From NCBI GenBank assembly GCA_031002005.1, contig CM061919.1, positions 223,508,739 through 223,572,738 on the forward strand: DNA of 64,000 bases, given 5' to 3'. How positions within the stretch are numbered: position 1 is the stretch's first letter; the number at the start of each line of letters is the position of its first letter. The notes below the pieces were generated by a model. That model saw nothing but the letters and a program-made list of their open reading frames with translations, was not told the origin of the DNA and did no database searches. Below, in pieces: positions 32,272-42,662 of this stretch. The position numbers and the translations under genes are program-made. The DNA comes from Vandiemenella viatica (taxonomy: Eukaryota > Arthropoda > Insecta > Orthoptera > Morabidae).

Positions 32272-32513
32272 CCGAGCGAGGTGGGTGAGTGGTTAACCCT
32301 CTGGCCTCTCATTCGGGACGACGGTGGTTCGAATCCCCGTCCGGGCATCCAGATTTGGGTTTCGCATGGTTTTCCAATATCATTAGGGTGAATGCCGGGA
32401 TGCTTCCTTCAAAAGGCCATGGCCGAATTCCGTCCCGTTCCTTGTCCCCAGTTCTTTCCCGCCCCTAATGACCTCGACGTCGACGAGGCGTAAAACCATA
32501 AGTTAAAAAAAGG
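32272..32513 (+). mobile_element. SINE (family S1), complete
   Basis: Head CCGAGCGAGGTGGGTGAGTG, box B GTGGTTCGAATCCCCG, full body, and the tail CTAATGACCTCGACGTCGAC then GAGGCGTAAAACC with an A-run. It is flanked by CAAATATCA (32263-32271) and CAAATACCA (32514-32522), which differ at one base, consistent with a TSD. Confidence 0.9.
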
Positions 32514-32522
32514 CAAATACCA

Positions 32523-33670
32523 AAGCGTCGATGTATTACAAATATTATTATGTTGTGTAGGACAGCTTGGTCAGATCACGTTGTTCGAAAAAGTTGAAAA
32601 AGGCACAGTAAAATCTTGTAACAGCCGCAGGAGATTGAAAAACATCACTAGGAGGATAATCAATAGTTGAAAGTATAAAATTCTCAGATTTCCATGAATT
32701 AAACGAAAACGTAAATTGGAAACGTGAAGCAAAACAGGAAATGCGTTATGTCGATGGTTGCCTGCACTAATTAACGACTGTAATAATAAAATACTAAACA
32801 GAAATATCCAATAGTGTAGTCTTTACGGATGGGCAGTTGTAAGTTTAGAAACACTAAGTTGTAACTCTGACATCTAGCTCCTCTGTCTTCATCATATGAA
32901 GAAACACGGTATTCAGTGTGATACCGTAGTGTTCATACTAGAAAAACGAACGTTCATCTGAACAAGTGCCCGAGAGTCATAACTGGCACACCAAAATCAA
33001 CTCCAGTCCCCGGGTTACATATCTTAGTAACATACCACCTCTAGAGATAAAATGTGAATGGATGAAGTTACATTATGCTAATCACACTCAGGATCTCCCG
33101 ATCCACAAGATCGTTAAGTGAGAACTCTCTCTTGAGATTTAATGTTATGTTTGGTACTGCAAAAAGTGAACTGGAAAGCGAAATTTTTTCAGAGAGAAAG
33201 GTTATGGGAAAATTCTATACATTGTTCTCCAGATTATTGGAACAGCCAATTAAATTTGGGGAATACTTCAGAACAAAACGGGAAACATTTTTTAAAATTT
33301 ATTTTTGTAAGGAATCTGGCAGACTGTAGAAAAATATTCGATTTTGAGGTAATGTATTTCTCCAGAAATAAAAGTCTTACTGTGACATTGGGGCAGGTAC
33401 CTATGTCGAATTTATTTAATACAGGTGCACATGACTTGTTCTATACAAAATTCACTATTCCGGAACCAAATACATAGTACGTAGACTATTACCCAAAGGT
33501 TTGCGTAGGGTTACGGTTCATTTGATTTATGCATTTGTTTTTAATTTCATAATTATACAGTTTTAATTTTTTTTCTGGTTATAGAAGTCACCAATGTATT
33601 CTGGTCTGTTGTCAACTGAAATCGACAATTTATGAGAAGGTGTGATATATAAAAAAAAGATAATTTATAT
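32523..33670. other. Unassigned AT-rich DNA
   Basis: No supported gene; overlapping short frames at 33075-33477 do not resemble known proteins. Confidence 0.3.
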
Positions 33671-33674
33671 AATT

Positions 33675-34131
33675 TGATCTATGACCAAAAAAATGGAGAA
33701 ATATGTATGCAAATATGACCTTAAAAATGGGTAAAAATGACAAAATATGACCAAATATGACCATATGACCACAAACATATCGTAATATGACCAAAACTAG
33801 GAAAGTGACTCGAATATGCATATATATGGTATATAAAATACATTTAAATCCAATTAGAAACATTAAATCAGTGTATAATTCAGCATTACAGCTCAAACAG
33901 AAGTCAGGGAAAAATATGAATTGTTACAAAGATCCGAACCCTAATAATAAATGTTCATTGGTGAAAATAAAATTTTACTGTTGGGTCGGTAAAACGTTTT
34001 TATCTGAGACGTCTTCATTTCTGGGCGACCATATGGCTAAATATAAATTCACAGATGATGAAGGACGAGTGTGTTTGGCCGAATCAAACAATATTATTTG
34101 GTTGGAGTATGGTCGAGTAATTCAGTCATAG
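33675..34131 (+). repeat. TATGACC-rich repeat copy 2 with 114-codon frame
   Basis: 33675-33800 repeats the motif order of 168-290. Downstream, 33787-34131 is open for 114 codons (contains DPNPNNKCSLVKIKFYCWVG and DEGRVCLAESNNIIWLEYGR). I do not recognise this protein. The complement of about 33925-33965 resembles 140-180 (TTCGGATCTTT), suggesting inverted copies of one element's end. It may be a remnant of a DNA transposon. Confidence 0.45.
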
Positions 34132-34915
34132 TGAACCACTTCCACCGGAATCCATATTATTGTGTGCTTAATTGTTTGTTTGACGGATGTCGGCCGTATT
34201 CGGCAGAGTGAACAACCGGCCAAAGTCGGTTCCATTGTAAACGTATGCTTAGATCCATGCGATGTCAGTCGTTCCTGATGAAGTAAATGGAGATGGCTAT
34301 CAAATCGTGTTCTGACAGAAATATCCGTGTACACACGCGTGGAACACCGGGAAACCCTCCAACCTCACTTGTGGCAGTAGATTATTAAGTCGATGTGAAG
34401 CAGGTTGCCAGTAGCAGCGTCCGACCTTGCGGAGGTCGCAGCAAGGTCGTCGGACTGAGCACACCTGCAGCCTCTCAACCCCGCGAGATTCTAACTTTCC
34501 TCGCGCCAAGTTTTCAGCGCGGTCGATAAACCGAGTTAGGAGGCGAGAGCGGGGAATCGAGTTAACGTCAGTTGGCCGCCCTGTTTAATGTCTCCGTTGT
34601 CTGCTCCGCTAAGAAACAAGCAAAGCGCGCACACCGCTGTGTCAGTAATTGTGTTTACAGCTCCGACGGTGCGGTATAAATCTGCATCGCCCAATCCTAT
34701 CAGCCAAGTGTGAAGACTGTAAAACAGGTGTCTCGCAGACTCTCAGGGCTGCGGAAATATAGAACAGGGTGAATTGCCTTATTCTTGTAAGACTTACTCT
34801 TGCCTTCCACAGATTTATTTTATTTTCTTTAAATATTAATTACAAGTTCCCTAGAATGGGATTTTTAAATTTTTGCCACGAATGACAAGAACCCCACCAA
34901 ACTACGGTCACATTT
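34132..34915. other. Unassigned DNA, GC-rich part
   Basis: 34380-34720 is GC-richer and includes a TATA-like GGTATAAAT at about 34672. No transcript, ORF or known repeat supports a promoter call. Confidence 0.3.
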
Positions 34916-34916
34916 A

Positions 34917-35140
34917 CTGAGCCTGGTGCGTGAGTGATAACGCGCTAGCCTCGTTTTCGGAAGGGCGCGGGTTCGTATCTCTGTTCGGCTATCCAGATTT
35001 GGGTTTTCCATGGTTTCCACAGATCAGTCCAGGTGAATGCCTCCAATAGGTTATGGACGAATTCCTACCCCTTGTCCCCTGTCCTTTCCCGCCTTTAATG
35101 ACCCCCTATGTCGACGAGGCGTAATGCCAGAACCAAAAAC
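34917..35140 (+). mobile_element. SINE (family S1)
   Basis: CTGAGCCTGGTGCGTGAGTG head, box B CGGGTTCGTATCTC, TATCCAGATTTGGGTTTTCC, TTAATGACCCCCTATGTCG and ACGAGGCGTAATGCC tail with A-rich end. A short deletion removes the GGGATGCTTCC block. Confidence 0.9.
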
Positions 35141-35936
35141 GTTCACGTTACTGCTTTAAATACGCTGATGTTGACCATCCAGTGAGTAGAAATTTTTCTT
35201 TATTGTACTATATTTCGAAAAAAAAAGAAAATTTGGCTTTCAGTTAAATAATTGCATTGTCAGCTGAAATACTTTCAAATTTGTCTACAAAAATACGTAG
35301 CTTTACAACGTTACGTAAATAATCCATTTCGATAAAAGAAATTGAAAATTGCAATGTAAAGAGACTAAAGCATGCATTTACAGAATCGGTTGAAAATAGA
35401 AATTAATACATATTACGTCACATAAGAAAAGGAAATGTCGTGTTCAAAATGAAACCTACATTTAGAAGCCTTTTTCTGATCGATTCTCATACCGCATTTA
35501 CACTCTCTCTTACCAGGAATTTTGTATTTTTAACCATTCTTTCTCCATCCATTATTTGTGTTCCGATATTTCCTTCATTCTTTTATATTTCTGCTTATTT
35601 TTTTCACTTAACGTAGGAACTTTATATTCTAATTCCTTCTAGTATCCTTCATTGTTTTTGCAATTTATTGTTCTTAATATATTCACTCCATATGATTCGT
35701 CGTTCAATTAATTAATTAGCTGTTACCACTGATATGGCATGAAGATAAAGGTTCCGAATGCCTCCTAAAAGTTGTGATACACTTGTGCGCTCACTTCCGT
35801 TCTGTAACAGCGGCATCATCAGGACATGCTTTACAGTTACTAAATCCATAGACTGAAGAGTCTGTGTGGATTATTTCCCTTCTTCCACATGTAAGTAATT
35901 ATACAACGGGAGCTCTAACTGAGAATAATTTATTAC
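35141..35936. other. Unassigned AT-rich DNA
   Basis: No gene or repeat recognised. Confidence 0.3.
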
Positions 35937-36230
35937 TTACTGAGGCTGGTGAGTCAAAGGCTAATAGTCCAATCAGGCCGGCATTACACTGTAAAAGATG
36001 TTTGTCGAAGATCTTTGATAAAAGATAACAGTGTAATGGGGCATATTTTATAAAAGATTTCTTTTATAAAATTTCTTTTATAAAATGTAAGACGTTGGCA
36101 TTACATTTTATAAAAGATTTCACCACCCTGCAAACGTAAACAAAGAAAATGGCGTAAGGGACGTTACCAAAGTTGGTTATGACTTTCGAATCCACGAAAA
36201 TCTTTATTTCTGTATGAACAGAAGGAAATG

Positions 36231-36380
36231 TTGTAAACTAAGAAACATATAGACTATAAGATTAGGAATAAAAAGGTGAACAGTTACGAAAAGTTAATTA
36301 GTGCTATGATAGAAGGCTGTACTGTAGAAGACGTAAAAAGAGAAAATTAATGTGTTAAGAAACTAGTATTTGACAGGTTT
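36231..36380 (+). pseudogene. MADF/Myb-like domain remnant
   Basis: The frame reads TKKHIDYKIRNKKVNSYEKL then ISAMIEGCTVEDVKREN, stop, CVKKLVF. MADF domains have the order D-Y-x-x-R-NK, a helix, then T-V-E-x-V and a K-x-x-NLR end; the first parts match here. Stops at the second codon (where Trp is usual) and after KREN disable it. Confidence 0.55.
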
Positions 36381-36559
36381 CTGGAATAATAACAGAAGTA
36401 ATGCGCAGACCAATGCATGTGCTATATTGCAGAATGGTGTAGATCCGTCACCATCAATCGATTACAACCCATGGCACATACACCGTAAAACTAAACACTA
36501 AATAGTATACATGGGGAAATAATTCTGATGTAGAAATTTATGAAAATATTGTGCTAAGA

Positions 36560-36721
36560 ATTTATTGGACGTATACTTCAGCATCAATCATAATTTTTAT
36601 AATTTGGCATGTCTTTCACTAAACTTTGATGAACTCCTATATTTATTGGACGTATACTTCAGCATCAATCATAATTTTTATAATTTGGCATGTCTTTCAC
36701 TAAACTTTGATGAACTCCTAT
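36560..36721 (+). repeat. Perfect 81-bp tandem duplication
   Basis: The unit starting ATTTATTGGACGTATACTTC at 36560 is repeated without a mismatch from 36641 to 36721. It is young relative to its host element, or an assembly artefact. Confidence 0.95.
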
Positions 36722-37024
36722 CATATCAAGTCTCGTAATCCACGGTCTAACCTAAATATGTTTATTTTTCTTCTTTATCAATAAAATGCATATTGTGATA
36801 GTTGCACTAACTGGCTTTGCAAAAGCTTACAAGTTTACTCCATTCATTTCAGAGAACTTTGACGAAAAATTTAATATAATATAATGGGACTGAAAAAATA
36901 TCATAAAATATCTTTGATAAAATAAATATAATAAAATGTTTTATAAAAGATCTTGGACAAAGAACTTTTACAGTGTAATGCCGGCCTCAGGCAGATATCG
37001 GTTTTCCATGGTTTCCCGAAAGGA

Positions 37025-37272
37025 CCTATTTTTGTTACTTATGTCTTTATACCTCGTCGACATCGAGGTCATTAGAGGCGGGATGGGACTGAGAACTAGG
37101 AACCGGAAGGAATTCGGCCATGGCATTTTTTAAAGGAAGCATCCCAGCATTCGCAGGAGTGATTTGGGGAAACCATGGAAAACCCAAATCTGGATGCCCG
37201 GACGGGGATTCGAACCGGCGTCCTCCCCAATGCGAGGCCAGAGCGTTAACCTCTCACCCGCCACGCTCGGTC
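37025..37272 (-). mobile_element. SINE (family S1) nested antisense, 10-bp TSD
   Basis: The complement shows the complete family: CCGAGCGTGGCGGGTGAGAG head, box B CCGGTTCGAATCCCCG, body, and the TCGATGTCGACGAGG tail. It is flanked by perfect CCCGAAAGGA copies (37015-37024 and 37273-37282), both of which belong to the older plus-strand SINE. Confidence 0.95.
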
Positions 37273-37361
37273 CCCGAAAGGAGTACCGGGATGGTTCCTA
37301 CAAAAAGCCCAAGGGTGAATTCCTTCCCGTTCCTTGCCCTCTTATCCTATCTTGCCTCTAA

Positions 37362-37702
37362 GGGGCGTCCGTTGATTACGTGAGATGTTTTTCCGGAACA
37401 CCCCCCCCCCCTCCCCTCTGGTGAGACTTCGTGAGATCTGGTCGAACCCCCCCCCCCTTATTAATCGACCTCGTAACTTTGTGAGACCTTATTTTTTTTA
37501 AGTCTCATATTTGTGATTGCGGTTATACCTCCCATAAGACCGGTTTTTGGACCAAATACCTCTTCTAAAGTCGACTTTCGCGTCCTGTGTCATTTTTTTC
37601 CCCTCCCCCTTGGTGAGGTTTCGTGAGATTACGTTGGACCCCCCCTGACCCCCCCACTGCCCCCCCCCCCTACTTTACCTCACGTCATTAATGGACGCCC
37701 CC
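37362..37702. mobile_element. G-rich TIR element (family H1) nested in SINE, 341 bp
   Basis: Ends GGGGCGTCCGTTGATTACG and CACGTCATTAATGGACGCCCCC, with TAA duplicated (37359-37361 and 37703-37705). The TAA belongs to the CCTCTAATGA motif of the surrounding SINE, so the insertion site is known exactly. C-runs inside correspond to the G-runs of copies in the other orientation. Confidence 0.95.
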
Positions 37703-37727
37703 TAATGATACAGGTGTTGACAGGCAA

Positions 37728-38330
37728 AAAGGAGTCTGCTTCAGTATCAGATTTTCCTCTTCTCGGAACATATATAAACTCGCTAAATTGGTACTGATAA
37801 ACCATACTGGAAGATTACGTTCAGAGGTGGAAGTCTAGTAAAGAATCGAGGATGATTACTTTTAGACCTTGGAGCGTACAGCTGTCAAATTTGTTAGCAT
37901 AGCCAAAGATTCTGCACGATGTACTTGCGCGATCAATGCGTTCGTTACTGGACAACAGCAGCTGAGTCATGGCTGCACACTGTCGAGTCATAAAGCCAAC
38001 AAGTTAGACCCTAGTAACACTTCTTGCCACGTGGAACTGTAGCCCTGGTCCTTGTCCAGAGTGTTTACGGTCTGGACGATCTGGCGAGATTTGTGTCCCC
38101 CGTCTCAATCTTGTTCAGCGTAAATAAATGACGCGTGCGTGACGGTTCCGACCCCAGGTGGAGTGGAGGGGAGGTTTATGGCGCTCCCTGCGGCGAGGGG
38201 TAAACTCGTGCGCTGCGGGTAGCAGGCTCACCAGGAGACACTTCTTGTTTAACTATGCTGCGACGTCGAGCTGGTACGGACGTACGGTGCGGCAAGATCA
38301 AGAAAAATGTTCAGAAATCTCCATTTTCAA
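37728..38330. other. Unassigned DNA
   Basis: No gene recognised; GC-rich near 38150-38300. Confidence 0.3.
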
Positions 38331-38380
38331 TTTTTTTTTTTTTTTGCTTATGGCTTCACGCCTCGTCGAATTAGAAGCGG
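38331..38380 (-). mobile_element. SINE (family S1) tail fragment, minus strand
   Basis: A T-run (38331-38345) followed by GCTTATGGCTTCACGCCTCG and TCGAATTAGAAGCGG is the complement of the SINE tail (CTAAT...CGACGAGGCGT...GCC plus poly(A)). The rest is absent, so the copy is 5'-truncated to about 50 bp. Confidence 0.75.
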
Positions 38381-38456
38381 AAAATGCAGCGAATGTAACA
38401 GATAGTCATAAATCACAAAGGCATATACTATTGTTCGCTAGTGTTACAAGTGTTAA

Positions 38457-38756
38457 GGGGCATCCATAAATTACGTGAGGTGAAATAGGGGGAGGGGGGG
38501 GAGGATAAACGGAAATCTCACTTGAGGTTTTGGAAATATTTGTTGGACTGTAGAACTTAAAAAAAAAGTTCTACCAGTGACTCGAAAAGTGGGGATGTGA
38601 CCGGCTTTGGAAGGGTGAGACCAAAAAAAAAAGTCTACAATATGTTGATAGGGCGACTTGTAGGGGTGGGCTCTCCCGGACCGGATCTCACCAGAGGCGA
38701 GGAGGGGGAGGTCCGGAAATCCGGAAAAACACCTGACGTAATTTATGGATGCCCCC
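38457..38756. mobile_element. G-rich TIR element (family H1), 300 bp
   Basis: Ends GGGGCATCCATAAATTACG and CGTAATTTATGGATGCCCCC, with TAA at both sides (38454-38456 and 38757-38759). Non-coding; interior as in the family. Confidence 0.95.
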
Positions 38757-38884
38757 TAACAATTTTTTTTTATTATTAATACCATGATCTTCATTCTCTG
38801 TAACTATTTAGATGGCTCCAATTTATATTGCATTAACTACTGTATCAATATTTGCTCATAAACTGTGAGACACTGTATTAAATA

Positions 38885-39157
38885 CTATGCAACCGCTCCG
38901 GCCGGGATGGTTCCTAAAAAAAGCCCTGGGCGCCGCTTGTCATATCCTGTATATCCCTTCCGATGCATAAACAATTACACATTAGCACAGAAGCAACGCA
39001 CCCTCCGTCACCCGCTATTAGTGAATCGCAGAGTAATAGTAACTGAAGGAAGAACACAGCCCTTTATTTAAACCTCTCATGCTCGAGGCCAGAATCGAAC
39101 TGGCGACCCTCACAATGTGAGGCAAGCGTGCTAACACCTACACTGCCAGGACCGGCT
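38885..39157. mobile_element. Composite of SINE and LINE ends
   Basis: Contains GGGATGGTTCCTAAAAAAAGCC (S1 fragment, about 38902-38923), then CACCCTCCGTCACCCGCTAT and GAATCGCAGAGTA (same LINE 3' end as 32075-32115), then on the minus strand a different tRNA-like head (39077-39157) with box B GTTCGATTC (complement of 39092-39100) and box A-like TGGCAGTGTAGG (complement of 39138-39149). Confidence 0.6.
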
Positions 39158-39608
39158 AAATTTCTCTTCTTACGCAACAAATCTGCTTGCAACGAAATGT
39201 TCTGTGGATTAGCGACGAACGCTCGGTTCCGAGTGACGGTCGACCAAACCGCAAATACAGTAATTAACTACTTCCTGTATTTTGGAATAGGATCTCACAG
39301 AACGAATTCTTAAAAGAATCCATGGCGTTCTGTTCGTTCTTTCTTTTAATCCTGATGTAAAAAACTTTCATGTTCGTTTTATAACGTATCACTACTTCAT
39401 GTGAACGCCTTGCTCGTGTTTAGGCGTACGCTGCTCACATGAGGGATGTTTACCCCTCCCTGGGAACGTCTGGGGTGGTTTGCCGTTACCTTCTCCAGTG
39501 TGACAGTATTTGTAAGTGTGTATGGCGGGGATATTGTGCGTGTTCAGTGTAGAGTATTGTTGATGAGAGATGAAAGAATGGAGTGCCTGAAACCATGTGC
39601 TGGCTCAT
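39158..39608. other. Unassigned DNA
   Basis: No gene or repeat recognised. Confidence 0.3.
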
Positions 39609-39610
39609 TA

Positions 39611-39955
39611 AAGCCGCGTTTCCACGACCTCTTGTAACGGAGGCGGGACGGGACAGATACTCAACCACACGCCATGGGAACAGGACCGCCTCTGCTAGCG
39701 GAGATGAGACGCAGCTACCCACTCTGTGTCAGTAAACATCACAGGCGTGTGTAGAGGTGCGCTGTTGTCATCGGTTTGCAGCAGCGGTGCGCATCCCTCT
39801 GTTGCTGTAAAGTGCTCTGTGCCAAACGACATTAAGCAACGTGGTGGGGAGGTGGCGACGAGGTAAGCGAGGGCTAACCTTCGGCGCGCGCTCGTCCCTA
39901 CATTTCGGCTAATGAGGTGCCGCCTCCGTTACAAGAGGTCGTGGGAACGCTGCTT
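39611..39955. mobile_element. TIR MITE, about 345 bp
   Basis: The left end AAGCCGCGTTTCCACGACC continues TCTTGTAACGGAGGCGG. The right end is the complement CCGCCTCCGTTACAAGAGG then TCGTGGGAACGCTGCTT. The 37-bp arms differ at about three positions. The interior is non-coding. The exact TSD could not be fixed (candidates TTA/TCA), so superfamily is open, with PIF/Harbinger a possibility. Confidence 0.85.
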
Positions 39956-39999
39956 CAGGCATACCCGCCCGAATGATTCGGAAGGACGGCCAAGCTGTA

Positions 40000-40267
40000 G
40001 GGGACGACTATTAATTACCTGAGCTCAAAATAGGGAGACGCCGGGCTAACTCTCATCAAGGGGGAGGGAAGTCCATAAATATCTCAGGTCACTTTTCATT
40101 TCAGCTATTTCAGGTTGCCGCCCTCCCTTCAAAGAATATTCTGCCACCATGGGCCGTGGATCTTCAAACATAATATCCCGTAAGGGGAGTGTCCCACCAA
40201 ATCTCAACGAGAGTGAGGGGGCTCCAGATTTTAAGAAAAACTCCTCGCGTAAGGAATGGACGCCCCC
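40000..40267. mobile_element. G-rich TIR element (family H1), diverged
   Basis: GGGGACGACTATTAATTACC at the left and GTAAGGAATGGACGCCCCC at the right, with CTCACG/TCTCA-type blocks within. It is more diverged than the other copies and shorter (268 bp). Confidence 0.75.
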
Positions 40268-40746
40268 TATTGTCCTCATCCGGTGGGATAATCACTTTCA
40301 ACGGTATGGTTAACCCTCATTCCATATGAACAGGAGTGAGGTTTGGGATTTAACCCAGAACTTTGGTGTATAACCAGTGATTATGAATTGTGCACCAACA
40401 CCTCCTCTACCCTTCCGGCCAAGTCCTGATGATGAAAATTTCTTCCACCACCAGGACTCCGACCAGCGAAACCTGTGTCAGCACCGGACACCATCACAGA
40501 GCCGACGGGACGGGCTAAGCTTTGTTTACTGTAGTACTAATCCTCGGCTCAGTGTTTATTCTTCGTAGAAAAAAATATCTTCTTTTTCTTCATTTTCAGT
40601 AAGCTATTTCACTTTGGAAATAAAAAATTAAAAATTGACATTGCTCTTCAGTGGAAGTCATTCAGAGAAAATCTGTTTGTATACTCTTTTATAAACACGA
40701 ACATAATAGTATTGACTTACGATCATTAGGTAAGAATCCCGATGCG
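40268..40746. other. Unassigned DNA
   Basis: No gene or repeat recognised. Confidence 0.3.
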
Positions 40747-41079
40747 TTAGTATAAAATAAGCTGCCCTCTGAACGTAACACTACTGCTGTGGGCACTGGC
40801 GCTACTATAGTGTGCGTCACGAACGAAGGCGGGTCGCGCAGAGAGAGAGAGAGAGAGAAATAGGGTTGACATAGAATATCCGACGTTGCCGCGTTTAACT
40901 ATTAGCAGTACAGTTCTAAGACTAGTATCACACGCTTTAGCAATTCTCTCTTGAGCTTTGGCAACGTCACAGATCGGCCCTCTCGCGTCTGCTTCGCGCT
41001 TAAAATGCTTATATAGTTTAAAATCTTGCTTTCTGCTTTGACTATGCAGAACCTTACGCTTATGTTGCTCATCTTCCAT
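40747..41079 (-). CDS. Transposase-like N-terminal HTH fragment
   Basis: The first 65 or so residues read MEDEQHKRKVLHSQSRKQDF, KLYKHFKREADARGPICDVA then KAQERIAKACDTSLRTVLLI and VKRGN. This order (SQSR...Y-FFK-EAD...V-KA-ERTA-A-G-S--TV-RI--EG) is known from the N-terminal helix-turn-helix of insect transposon-encoded proteins with a DDE endonuclease. After VKRGN the peptide (residues about 66-110) looks non-homologous and covers an (AG)n tract (40840-40858). It is a 3'-deleted copy; no TIRs were identified. The start is at the Met at 41079. Confidence 0.5.
   Translation of the reverse strand: MEDEQHKRKVLHSQSRKQDFKLYKHFKREADARGPICDVAKAQERIAKACDTSLRTVLLIVKRGNVGYSMSTLFLSLSLSARPAFVRDAHYSSASAHSSSVTFRGQLILY
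40840..40858 (+). repeat. (AG)n microsatellite
   Basis: About nine AG units in a row. Confidence 0.9.
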
Positions 41080-41772
41080 TATTTAGAATAGGAATTATTG
41101 TAATGCCCACTGATTTACAACTGTACAATTCAGAAACATATTGCATTCAACACTCGTGTTAACACGACAGGCTCTGGATTGTTACTGAATGTGATTGGCT
41201 ACTGGCACAGTGATGAAGTACATGCGCATATCCTCGCTAATCTATAGCTGTGACACCGCTGTATCTTGTGTACTCGACAGATATTCACGTGTGTTCTTTG
41301 TCAAGGTCACTTTCACCGCAGCTTAATGTTGAGTCCTGTAACAGTGGCCAGCAGGTGTGTGTGTGATCCTCGTGGCAGGCCTAATATAGCGTCAGAGGCC
41401 TCTTGGCAGCGGGCAGTGGCGGTCTTCCGGGACGCACTGTGCGTCACTCCGAGATGTTGTCTGCTGCCAAGAATCCGCCGCCACCTGGCCAGCCGGAGGC
41501 ACCTGTTTGCGTCCGTCCGCCTGTCTTGTCTGTTTGTGTGCCACTGCTGCAGAGGCAGCGCTCACTGTTACTCGCTGCGAAAACGCAAATAATCAGTAGA
41601 GAACGAGGCACCATCAGGGCACGAGGAAGAGTACTGACTACTGATAGACTTGGCCCTACTGTTCATGCTCTACCAAGAATTTTGCCCCGTAGTTTTATAC
41701 TGTAAGAAAAATCGAATATGCAATGAATGAAAAAATGAGGAATACTTTTATTAAAATTTTGTGAAGTACTTT
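41080..41772. other. Unassigned DNA, GC-rich part
   Basis: 41320-41590 is GC-rich with overlapping open frames (41266-41592 and 41403-41705) that show no known domain. No repeat recognised. Confidence 0.3.
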
Positions 41773-41850
41773 GGGGCGTCCATTAATCACGTGGTTGGTT
41801 TTACTTAAATTTGGACCCCCTCTCCCTGGTTGCGATTTACTACTGCCACG
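41773..41850 (+). mobile_element. G-rich TIR element (family H1), left end only
   Basis: GGGGCGTCCATTAATCACG and GACCCCCTCTCCCTGG match one end of the family; the other end is missing. Confidence 0.7.
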
Positions 41851-42659
41851 AGTAGCCATTTCACAGCTGGCTCAATGGAATTAAGAGACTAGAACCATCA
41901 ATTAAAGCAGTGCGATCCCCGAAAAAAGTAAGTGGAATTAAGAGACTGTTTAGGCGATTTATCTAAGGAGAAAAAGATATCGGCTGTATCGGGATCTGAA
42001 TCCCGTTCTTCCATTTGATACTCTGACGCAGAGTCTTTAGGAAACGAGGAAGTGCCCAAACATGACCGGAATCAGTAATGCACGGTTCTACCGCTAGGGG
42101 AGTGCATTAAGGCAATGCGTTTGAGCCATTGTGCGAAGCGATGTTGCTTGGGAAGATTGTGTGAATCTTTATCTTGGAAGCTGTTTCACTTTTTACTCGT
42201 TTTTAGTGATGGCAGACCTACGTGAATAGCGCGTAGTTCTGAATGTTTGATTCTTGCTCGGGAAAAAAGCCGCAGGAACTACTGAAACATACTGAAAACA
42301 ACTTACAGGGATGCTGCTATGGGTAAAGTTCAAGTGTACGAGTAGTTTTTCTGTTTCAAAGAAGGTGAAATGTCGATTTAGGACCAGCCTTGCTTTGGAC
42401 ATTCTTCTGCTTCCCGAACAGACGGGGGCGTGCAATAGAAAAAATCGAACAGTTGTTTGGAATGGGTTGGAGCTGGGCACAACGAATTTTAACGGGAAAT
42501 TTGAAGAGGAGACATTCAAACCTTGGCCGTGGCAACCCCTGTGCCTCAGACTTTCTCAGATAACTTTTACAGTACGCCAATTTTTAAAATGAACCGTAAG
42601 ACTATTTGCCCCACTTGTCATATTCACCTTCTTCTCTTTCTTCTTCACGAATGGGACAC
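41851..42659. other. Unassigned DNA
   Basis: Overlapping short frames on both strands at 42190-42592 do not resemble known proteins; no repeat recognised. Confidence 0.3.
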
Positions 42660-42662
42660 TTA

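Larger units (their letters stand above)
35976..36986. mobile_element. Harbinger-like TIR element with MADF remnant, 1,011 bp
   Basis: TIRs begin GGCCGGCATTACACTGTAAA (35976) and end TTTTACAGTGTAATGCCGGCC (36986), followed by shared AAGATC motifs. The 3-bp sequence TCA flanks both sides (35973-35975 and 36987-36989). About 36231-36355 encodes, with two stops, HIDYKIRNKKVNSYEKLIS and AMIEGCTVEDVKREN, which resembles a MADF domain, the DNA-binding partner protein of PIF/Harbinger elements. A perfect 81-bp tandem duplication lies inside (36560-36721). Confidence 0.8.
35939..37727 (+). mobile_element. SINE (S1) split by three later insertions
   Basis: Pieces of one plus-strand SINE lie at 35939-35975 (CTGAGGCTGGTGAGT head), 36987-37024 (GATATCGGTTTTCCATGG then TTTCCCGAAAGGA), 37273-37361 (GTACCGGGATGGTTCC...TTGCCTCTAA) and 37703-37727 (TAATGATACAGGTGTTGACA then GGC). 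Between them sit a 1-kb TIR element, an antisense SINE and an H1 TIR element. The SINE's box B portion is missing between the first two pieces. Confidence 0.85.

Noticed and set aside
34660..34720. TATA-box promoter at GGTATAAAT
   Set aside because: A lone TATA-like motif, with no downstream ORF, exon or known gene.
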